A DNA stretch of 64,000 nucleotides, taken from positions 62,001-126,000 of the forward strand of contig NZ_WUQJ01000018.1 in NCBI RefSeq assembly GCF_011074955.1. The letters are read 5' to 3'. Positions 48,795 to 59,983 of the stretch are shown here, in pieces. The notes under the pieces were generated by a model. It made no database searches. It saw only the letters and a program-made list of their open reading frames with translations, and was not told the origin of the DNA. Position 1 is the stretch's first letter. The number at the start of each line of letters is the position of its first letter. The DNA is from Marinobacter caseinilyticus. GTDB lineage: Bacteria; Pseudomonadota; Gammaproteobacteria; Pseudomonadales; Oleiphilaceae. The translations under genes were made by a program, and so were the position numbers.

Positions 48795-49832
48795 ATGACA
48801 TCCTGTGTGATTCGGCCCGCCTTGGTCGTGACGGTACTGGTGATCGTCACAGCCCTGGCGGGCTGTTCGTTTGAGCCCGAAGAAAAAATCTGGGAAATTT
48901 CCGGGCCGGTCTTTGGCACGCAATATCACATTGATGTGGTACTGACCGACGATCCCGACCAGTTGGAAACATTGTCCAGCGGCATATCCGACATTCTTGA
49001 TAGCATCGACGCCTCCATGTCGACCTGGCGTCCCGATTCGGAGCTGTCGCGCTTTAACAACGCTGATGATCAGTCCCAATGGTTTCCAGTGTCGGAACCC
49101 TTCTATGAAGTGCTTGCTGCCGCCCAGGAAATTTCGGAGTTCAGCCAGGGTGCGTTTGATATTACGGTCGGGCCCGTGGTTAATCTTTGGGGCTTTGGGC
49201 CGGAAGCCAGGCCAAACCAGGTACCGGAACCGTCGCTGCTGGAAAACCGTCTGCAAAGCATTGGGTACGAAAAGCTTGAGTTGAGATCTGACCCTGACAG
49301 TGTCAGGGCGCTGTCCCGGCAGTACCTTGATTTATCAGCGATTGCCAAAGGGTACGCCGTCGATGCTGTGGCCGCGTACCTTTCGGAAATAGGCGTTGAA
49401 GCGTACCTTGTAGAAATCGGTGGTGAGGTCCGCGTTCATGGCCGTAAGCCCAATGGCGAGGCCTGGCGCCTTGCCATCGAGTCACCGGTCGATCAGAAGC
49501 GGCAAATTAGCCGGGTGGTGGCGCTAGAAAGCCGCGCGATGGCGACGTCGGGAGACTATCGTAACTATTACGAATCGGCAGGAAAGCGTTATTCGCATAC
49601 AATAAATCCCGAAACCGGCCGGCCAATCGAGCATAATCTGGCGTCGGTGACGGTCATCGCCGACACGACCATGCGAGCGGATGCCTTGGCGACCGCGTTT
49701 AACGTCATGGGTTATGAACGCGCAAACGCATTGGCAGTGCGAGAAAATATCGCGGTTTATTTTATTATTCGTGGAGAGCAGGAGTTTGAAGTTCACTACA
49801 CACCTGCTTTCTCATCGTATTTGACGAAATAA
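48795..49832 (+). CDS. apbE: ApbE, FAD:protein FMN transferase lipoprotein
   Basis: Periplasmic flavin transferase of 345 residues that attaches FMN to the Thr residues of NqrB and NqrC. It has a lipoprotein signal with lipobox LAGC (Cys24). Typical family motifs are DASMSTWRPDSELSRFN, DLSAIAKGYAVD and YSHTINPETGRPI. It lies 9 bases after nqrF, the usual place for the dedicated maturase. Confidence 0.96.
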   Translation: MTSCVIRPALVVTVLVIVTALAGCSFEPEEKIWEISGPVFGTQYHIDVVLTDDPDQLETLSSGISDILDSIDASMSTWRPDSELSRFNNADDQSQWFPVSEPFYEVLAAAQEISEFSQGAFDITVGPVVNLWGFGPEARPNQVPEPSLLENRLQSIGYEKLELRSDPDSVRALSRQYLDLSAIAKGYAVDAVAAYLSEIGVEAYLVEIGGEVRVHGRKPNGEAWRLAIESPVDQKRQISRVVALESRAMATSGDYRNYYESAGKRYSHTINPETGRPIEHNLASVTVIADTTMRADALATAFNVMGYERANALAVRENIAVYFIIRGEQEFEVHYTPAFSSYLTK

Positions 49833-49841
49833 GGAGGGGAT

Positions 49842-50069
49842 ATGGGTACCTTTCTAATGGTTTTTCTGATTGTGGGTTTTTTATTGGTTGCCATGTCCAT
49901 TGGTGTGATTCTGGGCCGCAAACCGATCAGCGGGACCTGCGGTGGTATCGGGGCATTGGGATTGGACCAGGCCTGTGATATTTGCGGTGGCAACACCAAA
50001 AAGTGTGAAGAAGAAAATGAACGGTTGGCAAATCAACGCGACGATCTGTCGTACGACGCAACCAAGTAA
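49842..50069 (+). CDS. nqrM: NqrM, Na+-NQR assembly factor
   Basis: Small protein of 75 residues with one N-terminal membrane helix (about 4-25) and four conserved Cys residues (33, 45, 48, 55) in a C-terminal segment with CGGIGALG and CDICGG. NqrM is needed for Nqr maturation, probably to deliver iron to the NqrD/NqrE centre. Preceded by AAGGAGGGG. This is the normal last member of the nqr group. Confidence 0.95.
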   Translation: MGTFLMVFLIVGFLLVAMSIGVILGRKPISGTCGGIGALGLDQACDICGGNTKKCEEENERLANQRDDLSYDATK

Positions 50070-50174
50070 TAGCGTCAGGGTTAAGGCCCGAACGTGAGAT
50101 CTCGCGGTCGGAGAGACCTACTGACCAATCTTAGACACCTAAGCATACGACGTAGATAAGGAGTCACTGCGCTA

Positions 50175-51566
50175 ATGGCAGAACATCATTACGACGTTGT
50201 CGTTATTGGAGCCGGTCCTTCGGGGGAAGGTGCGGCCATGAATGCGACGAAAAGCGGTAAACGAGTCGCGATCATCGAAGACAAACAAACGGTCGGTGGC
50301 AACTGCACACATTGGGGCACGATTCCTTCAAAGGCTCTGCGTCATTCGGTCAAACAGATCATCACCTTCAATACCAACGTGATGTTCCGGGACATTGGTG
50401 AGCCTCGCTGGTTCTCATTTCCGCGGGTGTTGCAGAATGCTCAGAAAGTGATTGGCAAGCAGGTCAAGCTGAGAACGCAGTTTTATGCGCGCAACCGGGT
50501 CGACCTGCACAATGGTCGCGCCCACTTTCTGGATGGTAACCGGATTGAAGTTCGTGGTAGCAAGAGCGTTGAGATTCTCAACACCAAAAGCGTCGTCATT
50601 GCGACCGGTTCCAGGCCCTACCTGCCTAAAGATGTCAATTTTCGCCATCGCAGAATATACAACAGCGATACCATATTGAATTTGTCTCACACCCCCCGAA
50701 CGTTGATTATCTATGGTGCGGGTGTCATCGGTTCCGAATATGCGTCAATTTTTGCAGGCCTGGGTGTCAAAGTCGATCTGATTAACCCGGGTAGTCGGCT
50801 GCTGTCCTTTCTGGACGACGAAATTTCCGACGCGCTAAGTTACCACCTGCGCAATAACGGAGTGCTGGTCCGTCACAATGAGGAGTACGCTTCCGTTGAT
50901 GGTGACGATCAAGGCGTCGTGCTGTCATTGAAGTCGGGCAAGAAAATCCGGGCGGACGCGTTCCTTTGGTGTAACGGCCGGACCGGCAATACGGACAGTC
51001 TCGGGTTGGAGAATATCGGGCTTGAGCCCAATGGCCGCGGCCAGTTGGCAGTGGACGATCACTACCGCACCGCCGTCTCGCATGTGTATGCGGCAGGCGA
51101 TGTTATTGGTTGGCCGAGTCTTGCCAGCGCGGCTTACGACCAGGGGCGTTCTGCGTCGTCTGATATCGTTCGGGATGATCATTTCCGTTATGTGGCCGAT
51201 GTGCCAACTGGTATTTACACCATTCCGGAGATCAGCTCGGTGGGCAAGACTGAACGCGAGTTGACCGAAGCCAAGGTGCCCTACGAGGTCGGTCAGGCAT
51301 TCTTTAAAGATCTGGCCCGGGCGCAGATCACCGGAGAAGCGGTCGGTATGCTGAAGATTCTCTTTCACCGGGAATCTCGGGAAATTCTGGGCATCCATTG
51401 TTTTGGTGATCAGGCAGCGGAGATTGTGCACATTGGCCAAGCGATCATGAATCAGGCGGGGGAGGCTAACTCTCTGAACTATTTCATCAATACGACGTTC
51501 AATTACCCCACCATGGCAGAAGCCTACCGCGTTGCGGCGTTGAACGGATTGAATCGTATTTTTTAA
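50175..51566 (+). CDS. sthA: SthA, soluble pyridine nucleotide transhydrogenase
   Basis: Flavoprotein of 463 residues that passes reducing equivalents from NADPH to NAD+. It has the FAD motif [15 protein letters not shown] at the N-terminus, [19 protein letters not shown], the NAD motif [18 protein letters not shown] and YAAGDVIG. As in SthA generally, only one Cys is present where disulfide reductases have CxxxxC. It follows nqrM as in Pseudomonas, with AAGGAG before the ATG, and has its own terminator. Confidence 0.96.
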   Translation: MAEHHYDVVVIGAGPSGEGAAMNATKSGKRVAIIEDKQTVGGNCTHWGTIPSKALRHSVKQIITFNTNVMFRDIGEPRWFSFPRVLQNAQKVIGKQVKLRTQFYARNRVDLHNGRAHFLDGNRIEVRGSKSVEILNTKSVVIATGSRPYLPKDVNFRHRRIYNSDTILNLSHTPRTLIIYGAGVIGSEYASIFAGLGVKVDLINPGSRLLSFLDDEISDALSYHLRNNGVLVRHNEEYASVDGDDQGVVLSLKSGKKIRADAFLWCNGRTGNTDSLGLENIGLEPNGRGQLAVDDHYRTAVSHVYAAGDVIGWPSLASAAYDQGRSASSDIVRDDHFRYVADVPTGIYTIPEISSVGKTERELTEAKVPYEVGQAFFKDLARAQITGEAVGMLKILFHRESREILGIHCFGDQAAEIVHIGQAIMNQAGEANSLNYFINTTFNYPTMAEAYRVAALNGLNRIF

Positions 51567-51584
51567 CGGAGTTTAGCTGACAAA

Positions 51585-51613
51585 AAACCAGCCCGTACCG
51601 GGCTGGTTTTTTT
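51585..51613 (+). terminator. intrinsic terminator after sthA
   Basis: A GC-rich stem CCAGCCCG / CGGGCTGG with a short loop (TAC) lies between an A-run and a run of seven Ts, so it can stop transcription from both sides. It sits in the 49-base gap between the convergent sthA and GDPD genes. Confidence 0.93.
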
Positions 51614-51615
51614 GT

Positions 51616-52407
51616 TTAAGAGGCCGGTACGGCCTGATCGCCACGTTCTTTCCCTAGACGGCCGGGTAACCGGAGGTTGGTGTCAGCCCGGTTATCAAAG
51701 AAAATGCGAGAACTGGTGGGGTAATCGGTAATGATGCTGTCGACACCCTTGGTTTCCAGATCAAGCATGTCCTGTATGCGATTGACCGTCCAGGTCGAGA
51801 CATGCAAGTTTCTCAGGTGGGCGTTTTTGACCAGGGCCGTGGAGCAGATTCGCCAGTTAAGGCACAAGTATTCGCACTTGAGACGGGCGGCCAGATTGGC
51901 GGAATTCGGAAAGCGTTTATCCGCCACCAGCCCGGTTTTGGTATTCCTGTCACGTCGTTTAATTTCCTGCAAAAACCGGGTATCGGAAGATGTGACCACA
52001 ACCCGATCATGAAGCTGATTGCGCTGTATCAGTTCGGTCAGGCGGTTGCATAGGATGTTAAGGCGGTGTCGGTTGTCGCTCTTCACCTCCAGTTGCAAGT
52101 GGAGGTAATCCGGGCAAGCTTCCATGACGTCCTTGAGCGTTGGAACGCCTGTGGCGCGGGGCCAAGGTGTGGTATTTTTGCGCGCATCCAGAATGGTGAG
52201 GTCTTCCGAGGTGGTCTCAGCAACCTTGCCAACTTTGCCGGTGGTGCGCTCCAGCGTGAGATCGTGGATGACCACGGGAACGCCGTCCTTGGAGAGCACC
52301 AGGTCCAGTTCAAAATGACGGATACCCTGCCCATAAGCGTGACGAAAACCGGCCAGAGTGTTTTCCGGAGCCTCGCCTTTGGCTCCGCGGTGACCATAAA
52401 TAATCAT
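51616..52407 (-). CDS. glycerophosphodiester phosphodiesterase
   Basis: GDPD-family protein of 263 residues that hydrolyses glycerophosphodiesters to glycerol-3-phosphate and an alcohol. The family start IYGHRGAKGEAPENTLAGF with catalytic His is followed by ELDLVLSKDGVPVVIHD, with the metal-binding Glu-Asp and second His. No signal peptide is seen, so it is a cytoplasmic, UgpQ-like form. The start codon overlaps the stop of the DAHP synthase gene (TAATG), which indicates coupling. Confidence 0.92.
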   Translation of the reverse strand: MIIYGHRGAKGEAPENTLAGFRHAYGQGIRHFELDLVLSKDGVPVVIHDLTLERTTGKVGKVAETTSEDLTILDARKNTTPWPRATGVPTLKDVMEACPDYLHLQLEVKSDNRHRLNILCNRLTELIQRNQLHDRVVVTSSDTRFLQEIKRRDRNTKTGLVADKRFPNSANLAARLKCEYLCLNWRICSTALVKNAHLRNLHVSTWTVNRIQDMLDLETKGVDSIITDYPTSSRIFFDNRADTNLRLPGRLGKERGDQAVPAS

Positions 52408-53531
52408 TATTGATTCGTTCCTTGTCGGCCGCTGTACAGGGCCTGACGCTTTTTCCAGGTGTTGTGACACAGCTCAATGTCTTGCAGAAAGGCTGACAAT
52501 TCATCCATGTGCAGCGCCTGAGGCCCGTCCACCAATGCTTTTTCAGGTTTTGGGTGAAAATCGGCCAATACCATATTGGCACCGGCAATGACGCCTTGTG
52601 CGGTTGCGTGCATGACATCCAGCATGCCGTCCGGTGCACGGTCGCGACTGCCCACCGAGTGCGAGGGATCAATGCAGACAGGCATGCGGGTTAAACGTTT
52701 AACCGTCGGCACATGGGCAAAGTCCACCATGTTCCGGTGCGGCAGTCCGGCCTCGGTTTTCATGCCCCGGAGGCAAAAAATGACATTGGCGTTGCCTTCG
52801 CTGGCCAGATATTCCGCTGCGTTCAGCGATTCATTCAAAGTGATGCCGAAACCCCGCTTGAGCAGGACAGGGTAAGTGTTTTGTCGACCGATGGCCTTCA
52901 GCAATTCGAAATTCTGAGTATTGCGAGTGCCCACTTGCAGCATGACACCGGTTGGTCGCCCGAGTTTTTCCAGACAGGTATCAATTTCTTCGATGTGACT
53001 CTCATGGGTAATCTCCATAGCAATCACTTTCTGATCGTATTTGCCCGCAGTTTCAAACACCCAGGGCAAGCAACCCTTGCCGTGGCCTTGAAACGAATAG
53101 GGGTTGGTGCGGGGCTTGTAGGCTCCCATGCGAGTGCAGACCTGGCCATGTTGTTGCAGGGCACTCATCATCGCTTCGACGTGCTCCGGAATATCGACTG
53201 CGCACAACCCTGCAAACACATTCAGGTTGTCCTGCCCGAAATTGACACCGTTATAGGTAAAGCCGCTCTGGCGTTGATCATCGCGGTGACGGCCCAGGAT
53301 CCGGTAATCGTCGGATATACGAATCACCCGTTCGACTGCGGGCAGGGCAGAAATTTCGTCTTTGTCGAGGGACTTGGTCTCACCGAGAAGATACACCTCG
53401 GTGAGTTTCTGTTGCGCACCCTGAACCTCGTGCACGCGGAGCGAAACGCCTGGCAAATTTTCCAGAAAGTGCATGGTTTCGCGATAAGCGTCGCTTTCGA
53501 GGGGCGTATCCGGGTAAAGAATGGCTAACAT
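52407..53531 (-). CDS. DAHP synthase, type I-beta with N-terminal regulatory domain
   Basis: 3-deoxy-7-phosphoheptulonate synthase of 374 residues, first step of the shikimate pathway. An N-terminal ferredoxin-like regulatory domain (about 1-85) precedes the barrel. Barrel motifs include GAYKPRTNPYSFQGHG, MLQVGTRNTQNFELLKAIG, VLLKRGFG and CIDPSHSVGSRD. The KPRT...PYSFQG form places it in the I-beta group rather than the E. coli AroFGH (I-alpha) group. ATG 53531 gives the normal N-terminus with GGAGCAG upstream. Confidence 0.9.
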   Translation of the reverse strand: MLAILYPDTPLESDAYRETMHFLENLPGVSLRVHEVQGAQQKLTEVYLLGETKSLDKDEISALPAVERVIRISDDYRILGRHRDDQRQSGFTYNGVNFGQDNLNVFAGLCAVDIPEHVEAMMSALQQHGQVCTRMGAYKPRTNPYSFQGHGKGCLPWVFETAGKYDQKVIAMEITHESHIEEIDTCLEKLGRPTGVMLQVGTRNTQNFELLKAIGRQNTYPVLLKRGFGITLNESLNAAEYLASEGNANVIFCLRGMKTEAGLPHRNMVDFAHVPTVKRLTRMPVCIDPSHSVGSRDRAPDGMLDVMHATAQGVIAGANMVLADFHPKPEKALVDGPQALHMDELSAFLQDIELCHNTWKKRQALYSGRQGTNQ

Positions 53532-53544
53532 TGGATCTGCTCCT

Positions 53545-54006
53545 TCAGGATGAGGTTGCCTGTTCCGCTTTGTGGCGACACTGCATGTACTCGCGGTGAT
53601 TAAGATGCAACAAATCCGCCATCCGGCGAATAAGGTGTTCCTCGTACTTGTCGATGCGTCCGTCGGCAAAGGCAACACGCCAGATGCTTTCCAATATTAC
53701 TTGCTTGCCATCCTGATCCAGCAGTTTGTTCAGCTGCTCGGTGAACTCGTAAAGAGACGTGGCGTCGTTCGCCTGCGAACGGGCGTCCTCAAGGATAGCC
53801 TGGGCCTCGTCATAAGTGACCTCATGTGCCCGCACCGCGCAGTCAACAATGGTCTGGAGTTCGCGGTCATCCTCATCGGTGTCAACTTGCGATAATTGCA
53901 CCATGAGCGCGGTTGCAGCGATGGCCAGCTGTTTGCGGTCGGGCTTCTGGTCCTTGTCACTGCCTTGGGCGTCCGGGGCAAGCAACTGTTTCAACAAGTC
54001 AATCAT
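53545..54006 (-). CDS. TerB-like protein
   Basis: All-helical protein of 153 residues of the TerB-like (DjlA N-terminal/TerB) superfamily. It shows LAIAATALMVQLSQVDTDED, a negatively charged metal-binding turn, and the mirrored second half ILESIWRVAFADGRIDKYEE followed by HLIRRMADLLHL. TerB domains are linked to membrane stress and tellurite resistance, but no other ter gene is nearby, so the role is unknown. It is 42 bases after tal and 14 before the DAHP synthase on the same strand. Confidence 0.9.
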   Translation of the reverse strand: MIDLLKQLLAPDAQGSDKDQKPDRKQLAIAATALMVQLSQVDTDEDDRELQTIVDCAVRAHEVTYDEAQAILEDARSQANDATSLYEFTEQLNKLLDQDGKQVILESIWRVAFADGRIDKYEEHLIRRMADLLHLNHREYMQCRHKAEQATSS

Positions 54007-54047
54007 AGCGTGGTCGGATCCATTGTCTGTATTACATTGGTCTGTAT

Positions 54048-55016
54048 TCAGGCGACATTGGCCATTCGTTTGACCCGGCTTTCCAACTCAATCTGGTCGG
54101 CGGTAAACCGTCGAATGCCATCGGCCAGTTTTTCAGTCGCCATGGCGTCTTCGTTGGACTGCCAGCGGAACAGCGATTCGGTCATAGTTTCCGGTTTGTC
54201 AGCGCTGTGAGCATTGGTCGGTGACAACCTGCGCGGCAGGTTCTGAGTATCGTCTTGCAGCGATTGCAGCAATGCCGGGCTGATGGTCAGCCGATCGCAG
54301 CCAGACAGCATCTCGATTTCCCCGGTGTTACGGAAGCTGGCGCCCATGACAACGGTGTTGTAACCGTGGGCCTTGTAGTAATTGTAGATTCGGGTAACCG
54401 ACAGAACCCCAGGGTCGTCTGCCGGGGCAAACGCACTCTGGCCGCTGTTGGCGACGTGCCAGTCAAGGATGCGCCCGACAAAGGGCGAAATCAGGAAGGC
54501 GCCCGCCTCTGCACAGGCCGCCGCTTGGGCAAACGAGAACAATAAGGTCAGATTACAGTGGATACCTTCTTTTTCGAGTTGTTCGGCCGCTTTTATGCCT
54601 TCCCAGGTCGATGCGATCTTGATCAGTACCCGGCTGGGGTCCACGCCTCGGCTGTCATAAAGTTCAATCAGCCGTCGTGCTTTTGCGAGGGTGGCCGGGG
54701 TATCGAAGGACAATCGCGCATCCACTTCCGTGGACACCACGCCCGGAATCAGTTTGAGAATCTTTTCACCCGCCATAACCGCCAGCAAGTCGGTTGCATA
54801 ACTGAGCTGGTCCCGGTCTGAACCGCCGCGCTGCAGGGCGCCGTCAATCGCGGCATCCAGCATTGGGCGGTAGGCTTCGGAGGCGGCGGCCTTCAGGAGT
54901 AGGGATGGGTTGGTGGTGGCATCTTCCGGTCGCCATTGTGCGATGGCGTCAAGGTCACCGGTGTCTGCCACGACGGTGGTCATGGCTTTTAATTGCTCAA
55001 GCTTACTGGTTGTCAC
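54048..55016 (-). CDS. tal: transaldolase
   Basis: Enzyme of 322 residues of the non-oxidative pentose phosphate pathway. The catalytic Lys is Lys133 in [15 protein letters not shown], and Asp18 lies in VVADTGD. Other family segments are [32 protein letters not shown] and [11 protein letters not shown]. Length matches the TalB type. Confidence 0.96.
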   Translation of the reverse strand: MTTSKLEQLKAMTTVVADTGDLDAIAQWRPEDATTNPSLLLKAAASEAYRPMLDAAIDGALQRGGSDRDQLSYATDLLAVMAGEKILKLIPGVVSTEVDARLSFDTPATLAKARRLIELYDSRGVDPSRVLIKIASTWEGIKAAEQLEKEGIHCNLTLLFSFAQAAACAEAGAFLISPFVGRILDWHVANSGQSAFAPADDPGVLSVTRIYNYYKAHGYNTVVMGASFRNTGEIEMLSGCDRLTISPALLQSLQDDTQNLPRRLSPTNAHSADKPETMTESLFRWQSNEDAMATEKLADGIRRFTADQIELESRVKRMANVA

Positions 55017-55137
55017 GTTTCGTCGCCCTGATCGGTGTTGTTATTGGCCAGGCCCACGGTCTGTCAGGTCCTGGCAATGAATACACCTACAATAACCGGC
55101 TGATTTGACAGGAACAAGATACGTTAGTGATAAGTAA

Positions 55138-56271
55138 TCACGCGGACAGGGGTTCCTGGTCCCATTCGGGCACTTTCGCCAGCGCGGTCTCCAGCACCTC
55201 AAGCCCGGCCCCCGGTTTATGGGCATTCTCACTGATGTGTCGACGGTACTGACGCCCGCCCTTGCAACTGTGGAAAAGTCCCAGCAGATGACGGGACATA
55301 TGGCCAAGGTACACGCCACGGGCGAGTTCCGATTCAATAAACGGAAACATCGCACGCAATGCCTGATGCCGGCTTGCAATGGGGGCGGGCTGGCCGAAAA
55401 ACATCGGATCGACGCTCGCCAACAACCAGGGGTTTTGATACACCTCTCGGCCGAGCATGACGCCATCGGTCCTGGTCAGGTGCTCCTGACAGCCGTCGAC
55501 CGTTTTTATGCCCCCGTTGATGATGATTTCCAGGTGCGGGTAACGCGCTTTCAGTTCATAGACCCAGTCGTACTTGAGCGGCGGCACGTCTCGGTTTTCT
55601 TTGGGGCTCAGGCCCTCGAGTATGGCGATACGGGCATGAACAATAAACGTTTCACAGCCAGCCGCCGCCACTGTTTCGACAAACTGGCACAAATCATCCC
55701 AGGATTCCCGGCCATCGATACCAATGCGGTGTTTGACGGTCACCGGCAGTTGGGTAGCGGCTTTCATGGCGGCAACACCCTCCGCAACTTTGTCCGGATG
55801 CGCCATCAGACACGCGCCGATCATATTATTCTGAACCCGGTCACTGGGGCAGCCGACATTAAGGTTTACTTCGCTGAACCCCGCCTGTTCGGCCAAGGCC
55901 GCGCAATGGGCCAACTCCTCCGGATTGCTCCCTCCCAGCTGCAAGGCGAGCGGGTATTCAGCCGCATTGTGGTGCAGGAAGCGCCACGTATCGCCATGAA
56001 TCAAGGCACCGGTTGTCACCATCTCGGTATACAGCAGTGTATGGCGGCTGAGCAAGCGTGCCAGATAGCGATAATGGGGGGTGGTCCAGTCCATCATCGG
56101 CGCGACGCAGAAGCGACGGGAAAGCGTATTGGAGGTAGCGGGCAAACCAGTGAACTCCGGTTGATCGGTTATGGCGCCAATTATACTGACTTGGCGCTGA
56201 ATGAAAAACGATCGTTCTGTGCGAGTGTCGGTGCCCGCGCCGGGGAATGGCCGTACAAGTCTTGCCCCCAT
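55138..56271 (-). CDS. dusA: DusA, tRNA-dihydrouridine synthase A
   Basis: FMN enzyme that reduces uridines 20 and 20a in the tRNA D-loop. Motifs are CVAPMMDWTTPHYRYLARLL, LYTEMVTTGALIHGD, LNVGCPSDRVQNN with catalytic Cys (about 141 of the long form) and INGGIKT. The reading from ATG 56271 gives 377 residues with about 40 more at the N-terminus than usual. A TTG at 56145 with GGAG 8 bases upstream gives a normal start, and a TATAAT lies between them, so the shorter 335-residue form is likely the true one. Confidence 0.9.
   Translation of the reverse strand: MGARLVRPFPGAGTDTRTERSFFIQRQVSIIGAITDQPEFTGLPATSNTLSRRFCVAPMMDWTTPHYRYLARLLSRHTLLYTEMVTTGALIHGDTWRFLHHNAAEYPLALQLGGSNPEELAHCAALAEQAGFSEVNLNVGCPSDRVQNNMIGACLMAHPDKVAEGVAAMKAATQLPVTVKHRIGIDGRESWDDLCQFVETVAAAGCETFIVHARIAILEGLSPKENRDVPPLKYDWVYELKARYPHLEIIINGGIKTVDGCQEHLTRTDGVMLGREVYQNPWLLASVDPMFFGQPAPIASRHQALRAMFPFIESELARGVYLGHMSRHLLGLFHSCKGGRQYRRHISENAHKPGAGLEVLETALAKVPEWDQEPLSA
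56180..56185 (-). promoter_or_regulatory. candidate -10 element of dusA
   Basis: TATAAT on the minus strand, 35 bases upstream of the TTG at 56145. No good -35 is seen at 17 bases. If used, it would exclude the ATG at 56271 as the start. Confidence 0.3.
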
Positions 56272-56446
56272 CGACGCAACCGGTGTGCTCGACCGTGTTC
56301 GGGCATTTATATTGCCGTGGTGGGCGAGTCATGGGCCCCCTGGGCCATCCCGCCGTTGGCCGGTGCTATCAGGATATTGATGTGAATCAAAGGACCGCCA
56401 GCCCACGTGATTACACTGGTAATTGATCCACAAAGGATTGTGCGAC

Positions 56447-56816
56447 ATGGATGACAATGCGCCCCATCAAAAAATCGGGATCAGGAATTGGCATCCCACT
56501 TTTCAATCGCATCCATCCTATTGTTTTTATTAGCTACCATGGTTGCCGCGCGAATCTGGACTATTCCGACCGGACAGTACGACCTCATCGTGAACGAGGG
56601 GGCGGGCGCGAGGTTGCCGTGGCGGGCACGTGCCAGACGGTTGTCCCGAGGCCGCAGGATTTCGCCGACGCCATGCTGGCGCGGACAGGGGGCGTTGACA
56701 GTCCCGATAGCCGGGTAGCCAACGCCATTGATGTGGCACTGTTCGTTTTGTTCCTGGGTGTGATGAATGCAATCGGCGCCATTCTTATTCCAGTCGTCAA
56801 CGTCGCCGGTTATTAG
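56447..56816 (+). pseudogene. candidate small membrane protein gene with two apparent frameshifts
   Basis: No intact gene explains the 621 bases between dusA and atpD. Three overlapping plus-strand frames join into one coherent protein of about 122 residues if one base is added in each of two homopolymers: the A-run at about 56469-56474 and the G-run at about 56598-56602. The product would start at ATG 56447, carry a helix LASHFSIASILLFLLATMVA, a soluble stretch with TGQYDLIVNEGGGREVAVAG and TCQTVVPRPQDFADAMLARTG, and end in a helix AIDVALFVLFLGVMNAIGAI. I do not recognise the family. Sequencing error at homopolymers and true gene decay are both possible. Confidence 0.4.
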
Positions 56817-56874
56817 CCTGTCATGGGGTTTGCCATCGGCGGAGCCCGGGTGATGGCTGACAGCTAACGGCTAA

Positions 56875-58687
<1,813 letters not shown>

Positions 58688-58691
<4 letters not shown>

Positions 58692-59008
58692 CAGGCCGGC
58701 GGAGCACGCCCGAAGAGGATATTGGCCGCCATGCCCAACGTCTCCAGCGTGCCAGGGACAACCCTGGAACGAGTCCGCTCCGGGGCTTGGGTGCCTTCGG
58801 CATAATCGGTTGGTCGGTGGCCGTGCCGACGGTGGCCGGGGCATTTTTGGGTATGTGGCTGGACCACACCTTGCGGCAGGCTTTCCCCTGGACCATCGCG
58901 CTGATTCTTGGTGGTGTGACGTTGGGTGGTTTTATTGCCTGGGCCTGGGTCAGCAAGGAAAGACAGAACGACAGCGACGACGGAGGCAGTGATGACGATC
59001 ACAGCTGA
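58688..59008 (+). CDS. atpQ: AtpQ, N-ATPase accessory membrane protein
   Basis: Small protein of 106 residues with two membrane helices (about 35-57 and 66-88) and charged ends; the C-terminus is Asp-rich. It resembles AtpI/AtpZ-type proteins, with GAFLGMWLDHTL in the first helix. In N-ATPase operons this position is always held by AtpQ, thought to assist assembly or ion entry. It overlaps atpC and atpR. Confidence 0.85.
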
Positions 59009-59300
59009 TTGGGGAGCGCTGTATCACGGTTTCTGGATCGGTGCGGTGGCCAGTTCCCTGTTTTTTGCCGGTCTTGCATGGAGTGTGCGGCTGGCATTGC
59101 GCACGACTCGGCCCATGTTGGTTCTGTTGTCCAGCGCCGCTGTCCGGATTTCCCTGCTGCTCGGGCTGGGTTGGCTGGCCGTCGGCGATGGCCATGATGG
59201 GTGGGCGTTCGTCGGCTATTTAGCAGCCTTTTTCTCAGTGCGGCTGGTTGCCACGCTGATCGCCCGATTGCCGCAGGCGAAGGAGGACGGATGCAACTGA
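58992..59300 (+). CDS. atpR: AtpR, N-ATPase accessory membrane protein
   Basis: Protein of 102 residues with three hydrophobic segments (about 11-31, 39-63 and 70-92) and a buried Arg in SSAAVRISLLLGLGW. AtpR is specific to N-ATPases and is proposed to interact with the c subunit through charged membrane residues. ATG 58992 overlaps the end of atpQ by 17 bases. Confidence 0.85.
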   Translation: MTITADWGALYHGFWIGAVASSLFFAGLAWSVRLALRTTRPMLVLLSSAAVRISLLLGLGWLAVGDGHDGWAFVGYLAAFFSVRLVATLIARLPQAKEDGCN

Positions 59301-59983
59301 TGCCGGATGAAATAATCGTCTTTACCATCGGGGGGTTCGGTTTCAACGAAACCATCGTGTACACCTGGGTCGTCATGGCGATCTTGACGGGATCGTCGAT
59401 CATCATTACACGGAACCTGCGACCCGATGTGCCACCAAACCGCTGGCGGACGGCGCTGGAAGTGATCGTAACGGTGATTCAGGGTCAGATAGAGGACATC
59501 GCCAGACATGCGTCCCGCCATGTTCTATATTTTTCGGGCACGCTGTTTCTGTTCATCGCCACCTCAAATCTATTGCTGGTGGTGCCGGGTTTCTCGCCGC
59601 CAACGGCGTCGTTATCCACCACCGCAGCGCTGGCCCTGTCTGTATTGATTGCCGTGCCCCTCTTTGGCATCTCGACGAAAGGGCTGGGTGGTTACCTGAA
59701 ATCCTATACTCAGCCATCGGTCATCATGCTGCCGTTCAATATCATTAGTGAGTTTTCATGGGGCCTATCATTGTCGATACGACTCTATGGGAACGTGATG
59801 AGTGGTGCCGTCATCGCGGGTATTTTACTGGGCCTGGCGCCGTTTTTCTTTCCGGTTGTCATGGACGCGCTGGGGTTGTTGACGGGCCTGATCCAGGCCT
59901 ACATTTTTGCGGTGTTAGCGACCGTGTATATCTCATTGGCGACAACCAAACCCGGTGAGCCGATAAAAAAGGAGCAAAGCTGA
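59291..59983 (+). CDS. atpB: N-ATPase Fo a subunit
   Basis: Subunit a of 230 residues with five to six membrane helices and the essential half-channel Arg (about 164) in LSIRLYGNVMSG. The start ATG 59291 is 4 bases after AGGAGG; ATG 59300 is a possible alternative with poorer spacing. It overlaps atpR by 10 bases and atpE by one. Confidence 0.94.
   Translation: MQLMPDEIIVFTIGGFGFNETIVYTWVVMAILTGSSIIITRNLRPDVPPNRWRTALEVIVTVIQGQIEDIARHASRHVLYFSGTLFLFIATSNLLLVVPGFSPPTASLSTTAALALSVLIAVPLFGISTKGLGGYLKSYTQPSVIMLPFNIISEFSWGLSLSIRLYGNVMSGAVIAGILLGLAPFFFPVVMDALGLLTGLIQAYIFAVLATVYISLATTKPGEPIKKEQS

Noticed and set aside
47727..49256. 509-codon open frame on the minus strand
   Set aside because: It lies antisense to the intact nqrF and apbE genes, has no recognisable domain and is best explained as a shadow of their codon pattern.
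52398..52414. Fur-box-like palindrome AATAATCATTATT
   Set aside because: It overlaps the stop and start codons of the DAHP synthase and GDPD genes inside a coupled operon, where an operator is unlikely. A/T-rich chance match.
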